From CAZDQL01 sp964507325 (lineage in GTDB: Bacteria > Planctomycetota > UBA1135 > GCA-002686595): 23,861 nt of DNA. The position numbers were made by a program, and so were the translations under genes. Location: positions 1-23,861 of the forward strand of contig CAZDQL010000099.1 of the NCBI GenBank assembly GCA_964507325.1, given 5' to 3'. Within the stretch, counting starts at the first letter, position 1; each line of letters opens with the position of its first letter. This document shows, one piece after another, positions 1-8,276 of this stretch. The notes beneath the pieces were generated by a model that saw only the letters and a list, made by a program, of their open reading frames with translations, was not told the DNA's origin and did no database searches.

Positions 1-120
1 CGCGCCCCCGGCGCGCGCCCCGGGCGCGCCCCGCCGCGGTGCGCGCGGGCGAGTAGAATCGAGCTCCTACCCCAAACCCCATCGGCGCGCGCCTCGGCGC
101 GACTATCAGGAGGAATCGAG

Positions 121-336
121 ATGGCTTCCAGCGTCTACAAGATCATCGAGCTCGTGGGAACCAGCGGCAAGTCGTGGGAGAAGGCGGCGGCCAACGCGGT
201 CGATCGCGCCGCCGAGAGCCTGCGGGACCTGCGCATCGCCGAGATCACCGAGCTCGACCTGCAGCTCAAGGACGGCAAGATCGAGTACTACCGGGCGAAG
301 GTGAAGGTCTCCTTCAAGTACGAGGGCGGCGCCTAG
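121..336 (+). CDS. Dodecin-family small protein
   Basis: This 71-residue protein matches the dodecin family, small beta-alpha-beta-beta proteins that assemble into hollow dodecamers and store flavins or related ligands in the cytoplasm. The start is secure: AGGAGGA at 108-114 lies six bases before the ATG. The N-terminal strand (VYKIIELVGTS), the single helix (about residues 18-36) and the two C-terminal strands ending in VSFKY follow the family pattern, and the length is normal. After LRDL, where well-studied flavin-binding dodecins have the aromatic Trp that stacks on the isoalloxazine ring, this protein has Arg-Ile (LRDLRIAEI). The Gln of the last strands is also replaced, by Arg (EYYRAK). 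Flavin binding is therefore not assured. A possible -10 element, TAGAAT, lies at 54-59, but I see no good -35. The family is confident; the ligand is not. Confidence 0.9.
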   Translation: MASSVYKIIELVGTSGKSWEKAAANAVDRAAESLRDLRIAEITELDLQLKDGKIEYYRAKVKVSFKYEGGA

Positions 337-451
337 GGGAGATACCGAGTTCGCGCTGGGAGGAGTGGCAACCTCTCGGACTCGGACCTCCATACCATCC
401 AGCCCCGTCCCGAGGGGCCGCTGACGCCGCGGGAATCTCCCCCGGGTGATG

Positions 452-463
452 GACTCGCGAGTC
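452..463. promoter_or_regulatory. 12-bp perfect palindrome upstream of the CHAT gene
   Basis: GACTCGCGAGTC is a perfect 12-bp palindrome ending 26 bases before the likely start of the TPR-CHAT gene. The 144-base gap between dodecin and the CHAT gene holds no other gene. It could be an operator or a chance palindrome in GC-rich DNA; nothing else supports a regulator site. Confidence 0.2.
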
Positions 464-489
464 GGCTGCAGATAGGGAGGATGGGACCG

Positions 490-3400
490 ATGATCTGCTC
501 TTGGCTACTGATCGCGCCTCTCGTCGGAGCGGGCGAGGGTGCACAGGACCCGGTTCGCGAGCTCCCCCTGCTCGAAGTGGGAGCGACCGCCCGCTCCGCC
601 ATCACGGACGAGGATCCGGTGATCCACACCGCGGTCCTCGACGCCGGCTACGGCACCGCCCCGGTCGTCGGCCAGACCTTCCGCATCCAGATCGAGGAGC
701 CAGGGGCGTACCAGGTCGAGCTGCGCTCCCACTTCTTCGACGCGTACCTCGTGCTGCGGGATGGCGCAGGCACCGTCCTGGGGGAGGATGACGATGGATG
801 GGTCTCCACTCACGCGCGGATCGTGGTAGAGGAGCTCGACCCCGAGCAGGAGTACACCATCGATGCCTGCGCCCTCCACGGCCGGCGTGGCGTCTTCGAG
901 GTGACCCTGCGCGCGGGGCTGCCGGCCCAGGCCAGTGCGCAGGAACGCGCTCGCCTGGAGCTGGAGGATGCCCGCGATCAAGTTCGTATCGCCGGTGAGG
1001 TCGTTGGCGCGGAGAGCTCGGCCTTCGCGTCGAGCCTCGAGCGCCTGGCCCTGTTGCTGCGCAACTCGGGCGAGCTCGACGAGGCACGACCCCTCTACGA
1101 GCAGGCCCTCGACCTGCGCGAGAGGATCCTCGGCCCCGAGCATCCGGACACAGCGACGACGCTGAACAGCCTGGCCCGTCTGCTGAAGACCCAGGGCGAG
1201 TACGACGCCGCGCAAGCACACTACGAGCGGGCCCTCGCGATCCGGGAGAAGGTCCTGGGTCCGAAGCACCTGAGGACCTCCTCGAGCCTCAACAACCTGG
1301 CGGCCCTGCTCAGGGCCAGAGGCGAGTACGACGCCGCTCGCCCCCTCTACGAGCGGGCCCTGGCGATCCGGGAGGAGGTCCTGGGGGCCGAGCACAAGAG
1401 CACCGTCCAGAGCATGAGGAACCTGGCCGGGATGTTCGTGGAAGCCGACGACTACGACGCCGCGGTACCCCTCTGCGAACGCATCCTCGCCGTCGAGGAG
1501 AGGACTCTCGGGCCGGAGCATCCGACCACCGCCGAGAACCTGTACCAGCTCGCCAAGGCGCTCGGGCTCCAGGGGGACTACGAAGCCGCTCAACCCCATA
1601 CCGAACGGGCCCTCGCCCTGCGCGAGAAGATCCTGGGGCCCGAGCACCCGGATACGGCCCGAAGCCTCAATCACTTGGGCTGGCTCTTGTGGCAAGCAGG
1701 AGACCTCGAGGCGGCCCTCGCCCACGCCGAGCGAGCCCTCGCCATTCGTGAGAGAGTTCTGGGGCCCGAGCACAGCACCACCTCCCGCAGCTCGAATCTC
1801 GTAGGCGTGATACTCGGTAGCCTGCGTGAGTACAGCGCCGCGCGCCCGTTCCTGGAGCGCTCCCTGGCCATCGATGAGAAGCTCCATGGCCCCCGCAGCC
1901 TCGGCACCCTCGAGCCTCTCCTTTGCCTGGCCGACGTGCTGTTCAAGATGGGCGACTACGCCGCCGCACGCCCACTCTACGAGCGAGGCCTCGCCATCCG
2001 TGAAGCCTCTCTCGGGCCGAAGCACCCGGATACGGCCGCGAGCCTCAGTGATCTGGGCTATGTGTTCGAGAAGATGGGTGAGTACGCAGCCGCGCTTTCG
2101 CTCCTCGAGCGCGCCCTCGCCGTTCGCGAGGAAGTGTGTGGACCCCGGCATCCGGATACGGCTGAGAGCCTGTGCAACCTGGGTCGTGTTCGGTGGCGGA
2201 TGGGCGAGTACGACGCCGCGCAGGAGTGCTACGATTGTTCTCTTGCCATCCGCGAGGAGACCGTGGGATCCGAGCACGTGGACACCGCGGAGAGCCTCAA
2301 CCACCTAGGCGTCCTGTATCAGGATCGAGGGGACTACGCGACGGCCCGCCCGCTGCTCGAGCGCGCCCTGGCCATTCGGGAGAAGGTGCTGGGAGGCAGC
2401 CATTACCTCACGGCAGTGTGTCTCGTGAACCTGGGCCGCCTGTCTGAGCAAGAAGGGGACTATTCCGCCGCGCGCATACTCAAAGAGCGGGCCTTGGCCA
2501 TCCGCGAAGAGACCCTGGGACCCGATCATCCTGAGACCGCCCATAGTCTCAACTGCCTGGGAATGCTGCTCGACAACCAGGGGGACTACGCCGCCGCGCG
2601 CCCGTTCCTCGAGCGCTCCCTGGCCATCCGCGAGAAGGTCCTGGGGCCCGACCATCCCCACACAGCCACGAGTCTCAACAACTTGGGGCTCCTGCTGTTG
2701 TCCCTGGAGGACCTCGCCGGCGCGCGACCGGTGCTCGAACGCTCCCTCGCCATTCGCGAGAAGGTGCTGGGTCCGGGACATCCGACGACTTCGATCGGTA
2801 TCGGCAACCTGGCTGTCGTGCTACAGGAGGCTGGTGATCTCAGCGCCGTACGGGAGCTCCTGGAACGCTCTCTGAAGATCCGCGAGGAGACCCTCGGGCC
2901 CCAGCACCCTAGGACGGCAGTGACCCTCCTTCAGCTCGCCAAGTTCCTGGAGAGCCAAGGCGACTACGCTGGTGCGCGGGGGATCTACGAGCGCGCCCAT
3001 GCCATCCTCCAGGCGGTTCTGGGACCCGAACATCCGGAAACCGTACGCATCCTCTCAGGCCTGGCCTCGGTGCTCCGCCCGCTGGGCGAACGCGACAGGG
3101 CGCGGGAGCTCCTGGAGCAGGTGGTTGCCATCCGCGAGAAGGTCCTCGGTGCCGACAATCACTTCACCGTCGCCAACGTCAATCAGCTGGCTCTCGTGCT
3201 CCTCGACTGCGGGGAACAACACGCCGCCTGGGACCTTCTGACCCGCGGTCATGCCTCCCGCGAGGCCCATCGCTGGCACGGCCTCGCCTCGCGCACCGAG
3301 AGCGAGCGCTACTCCTTCCTGGCCTCTCTGGAGTGGCAGCTGGAATCTCGTCTGGGGCTCGCCCTGCTGCTGGACGATCCCGGCGCCCGCCGGATCGCCT

Positions 3401-5001
3401 ACGAGGACCTGCTGGCCTGGAAGGGTCAGGTCGCCCGCATGCTCGTCGCGACACGCGAGGAACTCTGGGCTGGGGTCGACGAAGAGCAGCGGGAGCTGTT
3501 CGAGGCGCTGCGTCGCACCCAATCGCGGCTCTCGAATCTCGCCTTTGCGACCGACATCCCCGATCGCGAGCGGCACGACGCCCAGTGCGCCGAGCTGATC
3601 GAGGAGCGCAGACGAATCGAGTTCGAACTGGCTCGTTCCGCCAGTGACTCCACAGAGGTCGAGGTCGCCGACTTTGAGGCCCTGCGCCAGGCGCTTCCGG
3701 AGCGCGCGGCCGCGGTCGACTTCTTCGCCTTCCGCCACTACCGACCCGCGCGCCGCGAGGGAAAGCGGACTCTCGAGATGGGCCTCTGGAGTGAACCGCG
3801 CCTCTCGGTCTGGATCACGCGCGCCGGATTCGAGGAGCCTCTGCACCTCGACCTCGGACCGGCTGCGGCGATCGAGGAGGCCGTTCAGGCCTACCTGAAG
3901 ACGCTGGTACCAGGCCGCGGGGTCTCCTTGGTGCTCGAAGACCACGTGGAGCCGGCGGCCAGGAAGCTGCGCAAGCTCCTGTGGGAGCCCATGGCGGTCC
4001 ACCTGGAGGGCGTGGAGACGGTCTTCGTTTCGCCCGGGGGATGCCTGGGGGCCTTCCCCTTCGGGGTGCTGCGCCTGGAGGACAGCACCTACCTCGTGGA
4101 GCAGCTCGGCTTCGTCTATCTGCAGGATCTGTCGGCACTCGTCCGGCGCGCCGAGAAGACGGAGTCGCGCTTCGACTCCCTGCTCTCCGTGGGCGGCGTC
4201 GACTACCGTCGCAGCGCCGTTCCCGCTGAGGACGCCGACCGCGGGAGTCGTGATCGAGCTCGCGCCCGCCTGCGCGGGAGCTTCACCGACTACTGGGAGC
4301 GTCTGCCCTCCACCCCGCGGGAATCGCAGGTCGTCTTCGACCTGCACGAAGAGACCTTCCTGCAGGCTGGCGAGCGTCTGCTCCTTCAGGGTGCCGAGCC
4401 CAGCGAGGAGCGGCTGCAGCTCGAGCTGCCTCGGTACTCGGTGGTGCACGTCGCGACGCACGGCTTCTTCCAGCCCGAGGGGTTGCCCTCGATGTGGGAG
4501 GAGGCGCGGAACGAGCTCGGAAGGGTCGAGGTGCGCCTGCGGGAGGAGATGGAACGGATGGTGGGGCGCCACCCCGGCCTGCTCTCGGGGCTGGTCTGCG
4601 CGGGCGCCAATGCCCCCCCCGAGGAGGGTCGTGAGGATGGCTACCTGACGGCGGAAGAGGTGGGCTGGCTCGACCTCTCGGGCGTGGAGCTCATGGTGCT
4701 CTCGGCCTGTGAGACCGGGCTCGGCCGCCGTCGATCGGGAGAGGGCCTGATCGGCCTGCGCCGTCAGTTCCGCACCGCGGGGGTCGAGACCGTGATCAGC
4801 TCCCTCTGGTCGGTCGGCGACGAGAGCACGGCTGCCCTGATGCGCGACTTCTACCGCAACCTCTGGGGGAGAGGGATGGGCCGGCTCGAGGCGCTGCGCG
4901 CCGCGCAGCTCTCGGCCCTGCGCCGCGATCGGGCGCAACAGGGCGGCCGGATGGGACCGCAGACCTGGGGCGCCTTCGTGCTGAGCGGTGAGTGGCGGTG
5001 A
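490..5001 (+). CDS. Secreted PPC-TPR-CHAT domain protein
   Basis: A 1503-residue protein (counted from ATG 490). The ribosome site AGGGAGG (474-480) abuts an ATG at 481 but is nine bases from the ATG at 490, so 490 is the better start; the difference is three residues. A hydrophobic start (WLLIAPLVGAG) suggests export. Residues about 45-142 resemble a PPC beta-sandwich (FDAYLVLRDGAG then GEDDDGW). Residues 203-916 are 17 contiguous 42-residue kinesin-light-chain-type TPR units. About 1070-1500 is a CHAT (caspase HetF-associated with TPRs) domain with the expected dyad: His1324 in HVATHGFF and Cys1407 in SACETGLG. CHAT domains are caspase-like cysteine peptidases, and the TPRs probably bind a partner. 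It is monocistronic and faces pit. No CRISPR or gRAMP gene is nearby, so a Craspase role is not supported. Target and trigger are unknown. Confidence 0.9.
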   Translation: MICSWLLIAPLVGAGEGAQDPVRELPLLEVGATARSAITDEDPVIHTAVLDAGYGTAPVVGQTFRIQIEEPGAYQVELRSHFFDAYLVLRDGAGTVLGEDDDGWVSTHARIVVEELDPEQEYTIDACALHGRRGVFEVTLRAGLPAQASAQERARLELEDARDQVRIAGEVVGAESSAFASSLERLALLLRNSGELDEARPLYEQALDLRERILGPEHPDTATTLNSLARLLKTQGEYDAAQAHYERALAIREKVLGPKHLRTSSSLNNLAALLRARGEYDAARPLYERALAIREEVLGAEHKSTVQSMRNLAGMFVEADDYDAAVPLCERILAVEERTLGPEHPTTAENLYQLAKALGLQGDYEAAQPHTERALALREKILGPEHPDTARSLNHLGWLLWQAGDLEAALAHAERALAIRERVLGPEHSTTSRSSNLVGVILGSLREYSAARPFLERSLAIDEKLHGPRSLGTLEPLLCLADVLFKMGDYAAARPLYERGLAIREASLGPKHPDTAASLSDLGYVFEKMGEYAAALSLLERALAVREEVCGPRHPDTAESLCNLGRVRWRMGEYDAAQECYDCSLAIREETVGSEHVDTAESLNHLGVLYQDRGDYATARPLLERALAIREKVLGGSHYLTAVCLVNLGRLSEQEGDYSAARILKERALAIREETLGPDHPETAHSLNCLGMLLDNQGDYAAARPFLERSLAIREKVLGPDHPHTATSLNNLGLLLLSLEDLAGARPVLERSLAIREKVLGPGHPTTSIGIGNLAVVLQEAGDLSAVRELLERSLKIREETLGPQHPRTAVTLLQLAKFLESQGDYAGARGIYERAHAILQAVLGPEHPETVRILSGLASVLRPLGERDRARELLEQVVAIREKVLGADNHFTVANVNQLALVLLDCGEQHAAWDLLTRGHASREAHRWHGLASRTESERYSFLASLEWQLESRLGLALLLDDPGARRIAYEDLLAWKGQVARMLVATREELWAGVDEEQRELFEALRRTQSRLSNLAFATDIPDRERHDAQCAELIEERRRIEFELARSASDSTEVEVADFEALRQALPERAAAVDFFAFRHYRPARREGKRTLEMGLWSEPRLSVWITRAGFEEPLHLDLGPAAAIEEAVQAYLKTLVPGRGVSLVLEDHVEPAARKLRKLLWEPMAVHLEGVETVFVSPGGCLGAFPFGVLRLEDSTYLVEQLGFVYLQDLSALVRRAEKTESRFDSLLSVGGVDYRRSAVPAEDADRGSRDRARARLRGSFTDYWERLPSTPRESQVVFDLHEETFLQAGERLLLQGAEPSEERLQLELPRYSVVHVATHGFFQPEGLPSMWEEARNELGRVEVRLREEMERMVGRHPGLLSGLVCAGANAPPEEGREDGYLTAEEVGWLDLSGVELMVLSACETGLGRRRSGEGLIGLRRQFRTAGVETVISSLWSVGDESTAALMRDFYRNLWGRGMGRLEALRAAQLSALRRDRAQQGGRMGPQTWGAFVLSGEWR
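1096..3237 (+). repeat. 17 tandem 126-bp (42-aa) TPR units
   Basis: Seventeen back-to-back 126-base units with no insertion or deletion encode 42-residue TPRs. Each begins near YERALAIREKVLGPEHPDTA and ends with G(D/E)YxAARPL. The units are diverged at DNA level, so this is an old protein repeat rather than a recent amplification. A partial unit (ASSLERLALLLRNSGELDEA) precedes the array. The Ala-Ile-Arg-Glu and Gly-Pro-Glu-His cores are best kept. Confidence 0.9.
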
Positions 5002-5030
5002 GGGGAGCGGGCTGGAGGCCCGCTTGCCTC
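5001..5030. terminator. Hairpin between convergent CHAT and pit genes
   Basis: AGCGGGC (5006-5012) pairs perfectly with GCCCGCT (5018-5024) around a five-base loop. A G-T pair, one mismatch and four further pairs extend the stem to about 5000-5030. It fills the 30-base gap between two converging stop codons, so it could end transcription in both directions. No T-run follows, so termination is inferred from position and shape only. Confidence 0.45.
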
Positions 5031-5031
5031 G

Positions 5032-6043
5032 CTACAGGAACACGCCCTTGAGGATGAAGAAGAAGCAGGCCGCCAGGATGGCGCCGACCGGCAGGGTCAC
5101 CACCCAGGAGGTGATGATCTTGACCACCGTCCGCATGTCGATGGCGGCGATGCCGCGGGCGAAGCCGACCCCCAAGACCGACCCCACGATGATGTGGGTC
5201 GTCGACACCGGTAGGCCCAGACGCGAGGCCATCACCACGGTGGAGGCAGCGGCCAGCTCGGCGCAGAAGCCGCGCGAGGGGGTCAGCTCGGTGATCTGCG
5301 TGCCGATCGTCCTCATCACCCTGTAGCCCATCGTNNNNNNNNNNNNNNNNNNNNNNNNNNNNNNNNNNNNNNNNNNNNNNNNNNNNNNNNNNNNNNNNNN
5401 NNNNNNNNNNNNNNNNNNNNNNNNNNNNNNNNNNCAGGTGCTTGAGGCCCTTGAAGACGGTGACCAGGGCGATGAGCACGCCCATGAAGAAGATGTAGAC
5501 GGGACCGTACCTCTTGGCGTTGGCCATCGGGTTGTCCGTGTCCAGGATGAGCCTGCGCACGCTCAGGGTCAGGAGGAAGGCGATCGTCCCCCCCAGCACC
5601 GGCGAGATCAGCCAGCTGGCGACGATGCTGCCGATCTTCTCCCACTCGACCGACTCCATACCGATGCCCACCGTACCGAAGCCCACCAGCGCGCCAACGA
5701 TGGTGTGTGTCGTGGACACCGGCCAGCCGAAGTGGCTGGCCACCATCAACCAGGTCCCCGCGGCCAGCAGTGCCGCTAGCATGCCCAGGACCAGGATCTC
5801 CGGCGATGGGACCACCGAGGCATCGATGATCCCCTTGCGGATGGTGCTCGTTACGTGGCCTCCGGCGAGGAAGGCGCCCGAGAACTCGAAGATCGCGGCG
5901 ATGATGATCGCCTTGCGGACGGTGATGGCACCCGATCCAACCGAGGTCCCCATGGCGTTGGCGACGTCGTTGGCGCCCACGCCCCAGGTCATGTAGAGGC
6001 CGAAGATGACGGCCAGGCCAATCAGGATCGCGGCGTATTCCAC
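5032..6043 (-). CDS. pit: PiT-family inorganic phosphate permease (interrupted by assembly gap)
   Basis: A membrane permease that imports phosphate, usually as a metal-phosphate complex, with protons or sodium. The N-terminal part (203 residues visible) has the family signature GANDVANAMGTSVGSGAIT at about residue 23 and the motif WPVSTTHTIVGALVG. The C-terminal part (about 100 residues) repeats it as LPVSTTHIIVGSVLG, as expected for the duplicated PiT fold. The 100 Ns remove the middle, including the second GxND signature, and the reading frame cannot be followed through them. PiT proteins of this kind usually have around 400 or more residues, so 100 or more residues are probably missing and the true gap is likely longer than 100 bases. 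The gene lies 74 bases downstream of a DUF47 gene, the usual partner. The break is an assembly gap, not evidence of a pseudogene. Confidence 0.93.
5335..5434. other. 100-base scaffold gap (Ns)
   Basis: Exactly 100 Ns, the conventional length for a scaffold join of unknown size. It lies inside the pit coding region, and the flanking coding frames do not match across 100 bases. Coordinates to the right of it therefore carry an unknown offset relative to the real genome. Confidence 0.98.
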
Positions 6044-6117
6044 GCGGTCAACTTCGTCCTGGGCTGCGAGGAATCACGGCGGGGGTCTCGATCGTGCGTG
6101 AGGATGGGGAGTGCCTG

Positions 6118-6798
6118 TCAGCGAGCGATCAGCAGACGTAGGCGATCGCCTACATCCTCTGCGTAGTCCGCGATGTCACCGATCAGCTCGATCAGCTGGA
6201 ACCAGAAGACGACCGATAGCGGCTTGAGGTCGTCCTCGTGCGCGAAGAGGTCCGTCGTCAGCGCCATGCCCTGGTCGTCGGTCTCCGACTCGATGTCACC
6301 CAGCTCCTCGACCATCGACTCGACCATGTCCACGGCGCGACCGCGGAAGCCCATCTCCAGCAGCTCGTCGAGCTCGTTGATGATCCGATCGCACTGACGC
6401 ACCGCGTCGAGGTTGCGCTGGACGTACGGCAGCAGGCGGGCGCGCATGAAGTCGGGGATCTCGAAGCTGCGCATGACGAGCAGGCCGGCAACGTCCTGGG
6501 CCGTGTCGGCGATGCTGTCCTGGGCGTGCAGGAGGTCGAGCAGGTCGCGCCGATCCACCGGCATGAACATGCTCTTGGGAAGGTGAGCGCGGATGTCGTT
6601 CTTGATCGCGTCCGCCGCGTTCTCGAGCTCGAAGATGCGTTCCTTGGCCGTCACCAGGGAGTCCTTGTCCCCGGCCAGCAGGGCCTCGAAGAGGGGTATG
6701 GTCTCCGTCGCGCAGGCTTCGACCGTCTGCATGTGCTCCTTGGTCGGCCCGAAGGGTGAGCGGCCGAAGAGCTTCGCGATAGGGTTTGTGGTCCGCAT
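6118..6798 (-). CDS. DUF47 family PhoU-like protein, PiT partner
   Basis: A 226-residue, almost entirely helical cytoplasmic protein of the DUF47 (PhoU-like, TIGR00153) family, close to the normal length. These proteins are nearly always encoded beside PiT permeases and are thought to control or couple phosphate transport, perhaps through bound metal. Family features are the N-terminal FGRSPFGPTKEHM, the acidic helix region LENAADAIKNDIRAHLPKS at about 53-71, the VDRRDLLDLLHAQDSIADTAQD stretch at about 82-103 with metal-type acidic residues, and the C-terminal LIGDIADYAEDVGDRLR. An AGGA lies just before the ATG at 6798. It is the first gene of a two-gene minus-strand unit, with pit 74 bases downstream. 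The family and the pairing are secure; the exact biochemical role is not known for this family. Confidence 0.93.
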   Translation of the reverse strand: MRTTNPIAKLFGRSPFGPTKEHMQTVEACATETIPLFEALLAGDKDSLVTAKERIFELENAADAIKNDIRAHLPKSMFMPVDRRDLLDLLHAQDSIADTAQDVAGLLVMRSFEIPDFMRARLLPYVQRNLDAVRQCDRIINELDELLEMGFRGRAVDMVESMVEELGDIESETDDQGMALTTDLFAHEDDLKPLSVVFWFQLIELIGDIADYAEDVGDRLRLLIAR

Positions 6799-6964
6799 TC
6801 CTGAGCTCCGAGTGGGTGGTCGGGGGCGGTGAGCCCAGGGGCTCCCCCCCCGGCCGTGGGCGGGACGATACCAGGGTGCCAGGGCAACTCCAGATCGAGC
6901 GGAGAAAGCCGTGGCTCCGTGGGAGGGGGGTCGATAGGAGTCGCCCTCCGCTCGGGTTCCCTCG

Positions 6965-7105
6965 TTTCGGTGGCCCCCCTTCCAGCGACTCGACCCGGTT
7001 CGCTACCAGCTCCCCGAGGACCTGCGCAGCCGCCTCCCCGGCCCCGTGTTCGTCATTCGGCTGAACCGGGCGCGGGCCAACATCGCCCCTGTGATCGATG
7101 CCGCG
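6965..7105 (+). pseudogene. Probable remnant of a PLP alanine-racemase/D-threonine-aldolase-like gene start
   Basis: Between the DUF47 gene and the MotA-like gene (6799-7113, 315 bases) there is no intact gene. A plus-strand frame open from the stop at 6935 reads FQRLDPVRYQLPEDLRSRLP, followed by GPVFVIRLNRARANIAPV and IDAAGG. This resembles the N-terminal region of PLP-dependent D-threonine aldolase / alanine racemase-type proteins (pattern: x-P-A-L-V-x-x-L-x-x-x-R-x-N-I). Similarity fades near 7105, where the frame enters the antisense of the MotA-like gene. There is no ATG and no body of the enzyme, hence the call of a 5-prime fragment left by a deletion or rearrangement. The assignment is from memory of the family only. 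The rest of the gap (6799-6964) holds no feature I can support. Confidence 0.33.
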
Positions 7106-7113
7106 GGCGGCGG

Positions 7114-7509
7114 TCAGGGGTGGCGAGGACTGCTCGCAAAGACGGATCGCGTCCAGCCGCTCAAGGCCATGCTGGCCACGGCTGAGACGAGGAAGACGCC
7201 CATCCCGAGGATCGAGGTGCTACAGGAGGCCGCGAGCCCAGCGGCCACCCGCGTGGTCGAGATCTCCGGGGCGTCCGCCAGCACCGTCAGACCCTCGTAG
7301 AGCCCGCTGAACTGGCCGAGGAAGCCCAGGGCCAGTGCGATCACGCCCCAGAAGAGGATGGCGCGGTTGCCGTAGCGGATGCGAGAGGCGTCCTCGGGGC
7401 GGGCGAGGCCCAGGCGCCGGACGTTCAGCAGGATGAGCACCGCCAGCACGGCGGCGATGACGAGCAGGAGCCAGCTCCATTGGCCCCCTTGTCGGAAGAG
7501 TTCCAGCAT
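7114..7509 (-). CDS. Small MotA/TolQ/ExbB-like membrane protein
   Basis: A 131-residue integral membrane protein with three likely membrane segments (about 12-30, 48-66 and 98-118). The stretch GFLGQFSGLYEGLTVLADAP followed by STTRVAAGLAASCSTSILGMG resembles the conserved core of MotA/TolQ/ExbB proton-channel subunits (G-x-x-G-T-V-x-G, then GIA-x-AL-x-T-T-x-x-G-L). Those families couple proton flow to work in the envelope, together with a MotB/TolR/ExbD partner that is absent here. At 131 residues it is shorter than typical members (over 200). GGAG lies seven bases before the ATG. It begins two bases after the stop of the HAAS-type gene, so the two are surely cotranscribed. The C-terminus sits next to the apparent gene remnant at 6965-7105, so the end could have been altered by a rearrangement. 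Confidence 0.7.
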   Translation of the reverse strand: MLELFRQGGQWSWLLLVIAAVLAVLILLNVRRLGLARPEDASRIRYGNRAILFWGVIALALGFLGQFSGLYEGLTVLADAPEISTTRVAAGLAASCSTSILGMGVFLVSAVASMALSGWTRSVFASSPRHP

Positions 7510-7511
7510 GA

Positions 7512-8276
7512 TCAGTCTCCATTCGTGGCTTGGATGGGGGGCAGGAGGAGGAGCTCGGCCTCGGCTTCCTCGATGCGCGCGATCTTGTTCGCGAGCAGGA
7601 ACCAGGCTGAGAGGATCAGGATTGCCGTGAAGAGACAGACGACGAGCAGCGCCGCGCTGGCGAGCATCCAGTGCATGAAGAACCACGGCGAGGGCTCCTC
7701 GACGAGCGAGGCGCGGCGCGCGACCCGATAGAGCTCGACCCACACGCCGCCCACCCCGATCAGCAGGCTCGCGCCGGCGAGGGCGGGCAGGAGGGCGAGC
7801 CCGCGGCGCAGCCGGCGCCCAGCGTGGTCCTGCCGCAGCCAGGCGCCGTAGACCTTGGGGAGGACGGTGAAGAGCGCGACGGCGGCGAGGGCCAGCACGG
7901 GCCACACGCAGAGGCCGGCCTGCGTGAAGATCCTCTCCGTCAGGACGAGCTTCCCGGATCCGAGGAGGACGAAGGCCACCACGACCGCGAGCAGTACGCG
8001 CTCCCAGCGCCGCTGAGCCTGCGCGCTCAGGCGCTCGAGGAAGCGCCGGTAGCCCCCGGCGTGCACGGCGACGAGCTGGGAGATCGCCTCGTCGGAGAGA
8101 TCGCAGCGCTCGAGCGCCCGGGCCAGCGCTTCCTCCTCGGGAAGCCCGCGGCTCTCGAAGTGCCGGCTCAAGGCCTCCAGGTCCCCGGCGATCTCCAGGA
8201 GCACCCGCGATCGAGCGGGTTGGGGGAGATCGAGCCTGCCTTCGAGCTCCCGTAGCACCTCCCCGAGACGCTTCAT
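7512..8276 (-). CDS. HAAS-type four-TM membrane protein in PadR operon
   Basis: A 254-residue protein. Residues 1-75 form a soluble helical region with the layout of HAAS/permease-prefix domains (RSRVLLEIAGDLEALSRHFE, then GLPEEEALARALERCDLSDE). Such domains are commonly encoded beside PadR regulators in bacteria. Four membrane segments follow at about 93-115, 119-140, 160-182 and 205-229, with a short cytoplasmic acidic tail. The start codon overlaps the PadR stop as ATGA (8273-8276), which indicates translational coupling. The family link suggests a membrane sensor or accessory subunit, perhaps with the downstream MotA/TolQ-like protein. No enzymatic motif is seen and no precise function can be assigned. 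Confidence 0.75.
   Translation of the reverse strand: MKRLGEVLRELEGRLDLPQPARSRVLLEIAGDLEALSRHFESRGLPEEEALARALERCDLSDEAISQLVAVHAGGYRRFLERLSAQAQRRWERVLLAVVVAFVLLGSGKLVLTERIFTQAGLCVWPVLALAAVALFTVLPKVYGAWLRQDHAGRRLRRGLALLPALAGASLLIGVGGVWVELYRVARRASLVEEPSPWFFMHWMLASAALLVVCLFTAILILSAWFLLANKIARIEEAEAELLLLPPIQATNGD

Noticed and set aside
402..418. GCCCC/GGGGC hairpin as a terminator after dodecin
   Set aside because: Only five base pairs with a seven-base loop and no T-run; such hairpins are common by chance at this GC content.
505..2304. 600-codon open frame antisense to the TPR array
   Set aside because: It mirrors the repeat periodicity of the plus-strand gene and has no signal, ribosome site or recognisable domain.
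1096..3237. CRISPR-like or satellite repeat array
   Set aside because: The 126-base periodicity is fully explained by 42-residue TPRs; there are no spacers and no identical repeats.
490..5001. Craspase (gRAMP-associated TPR-CHAT) component
   Set aside because: There is no type III-E effector, CRISPR array or Csx30-like gene nearby, and the protein has an export signal and a PPC-like domain.
4796..5334. Frameshift in pit
   Set aside because: The frame change coincides exactly with the N gap of unknown length, so it is not evidence of mutation.
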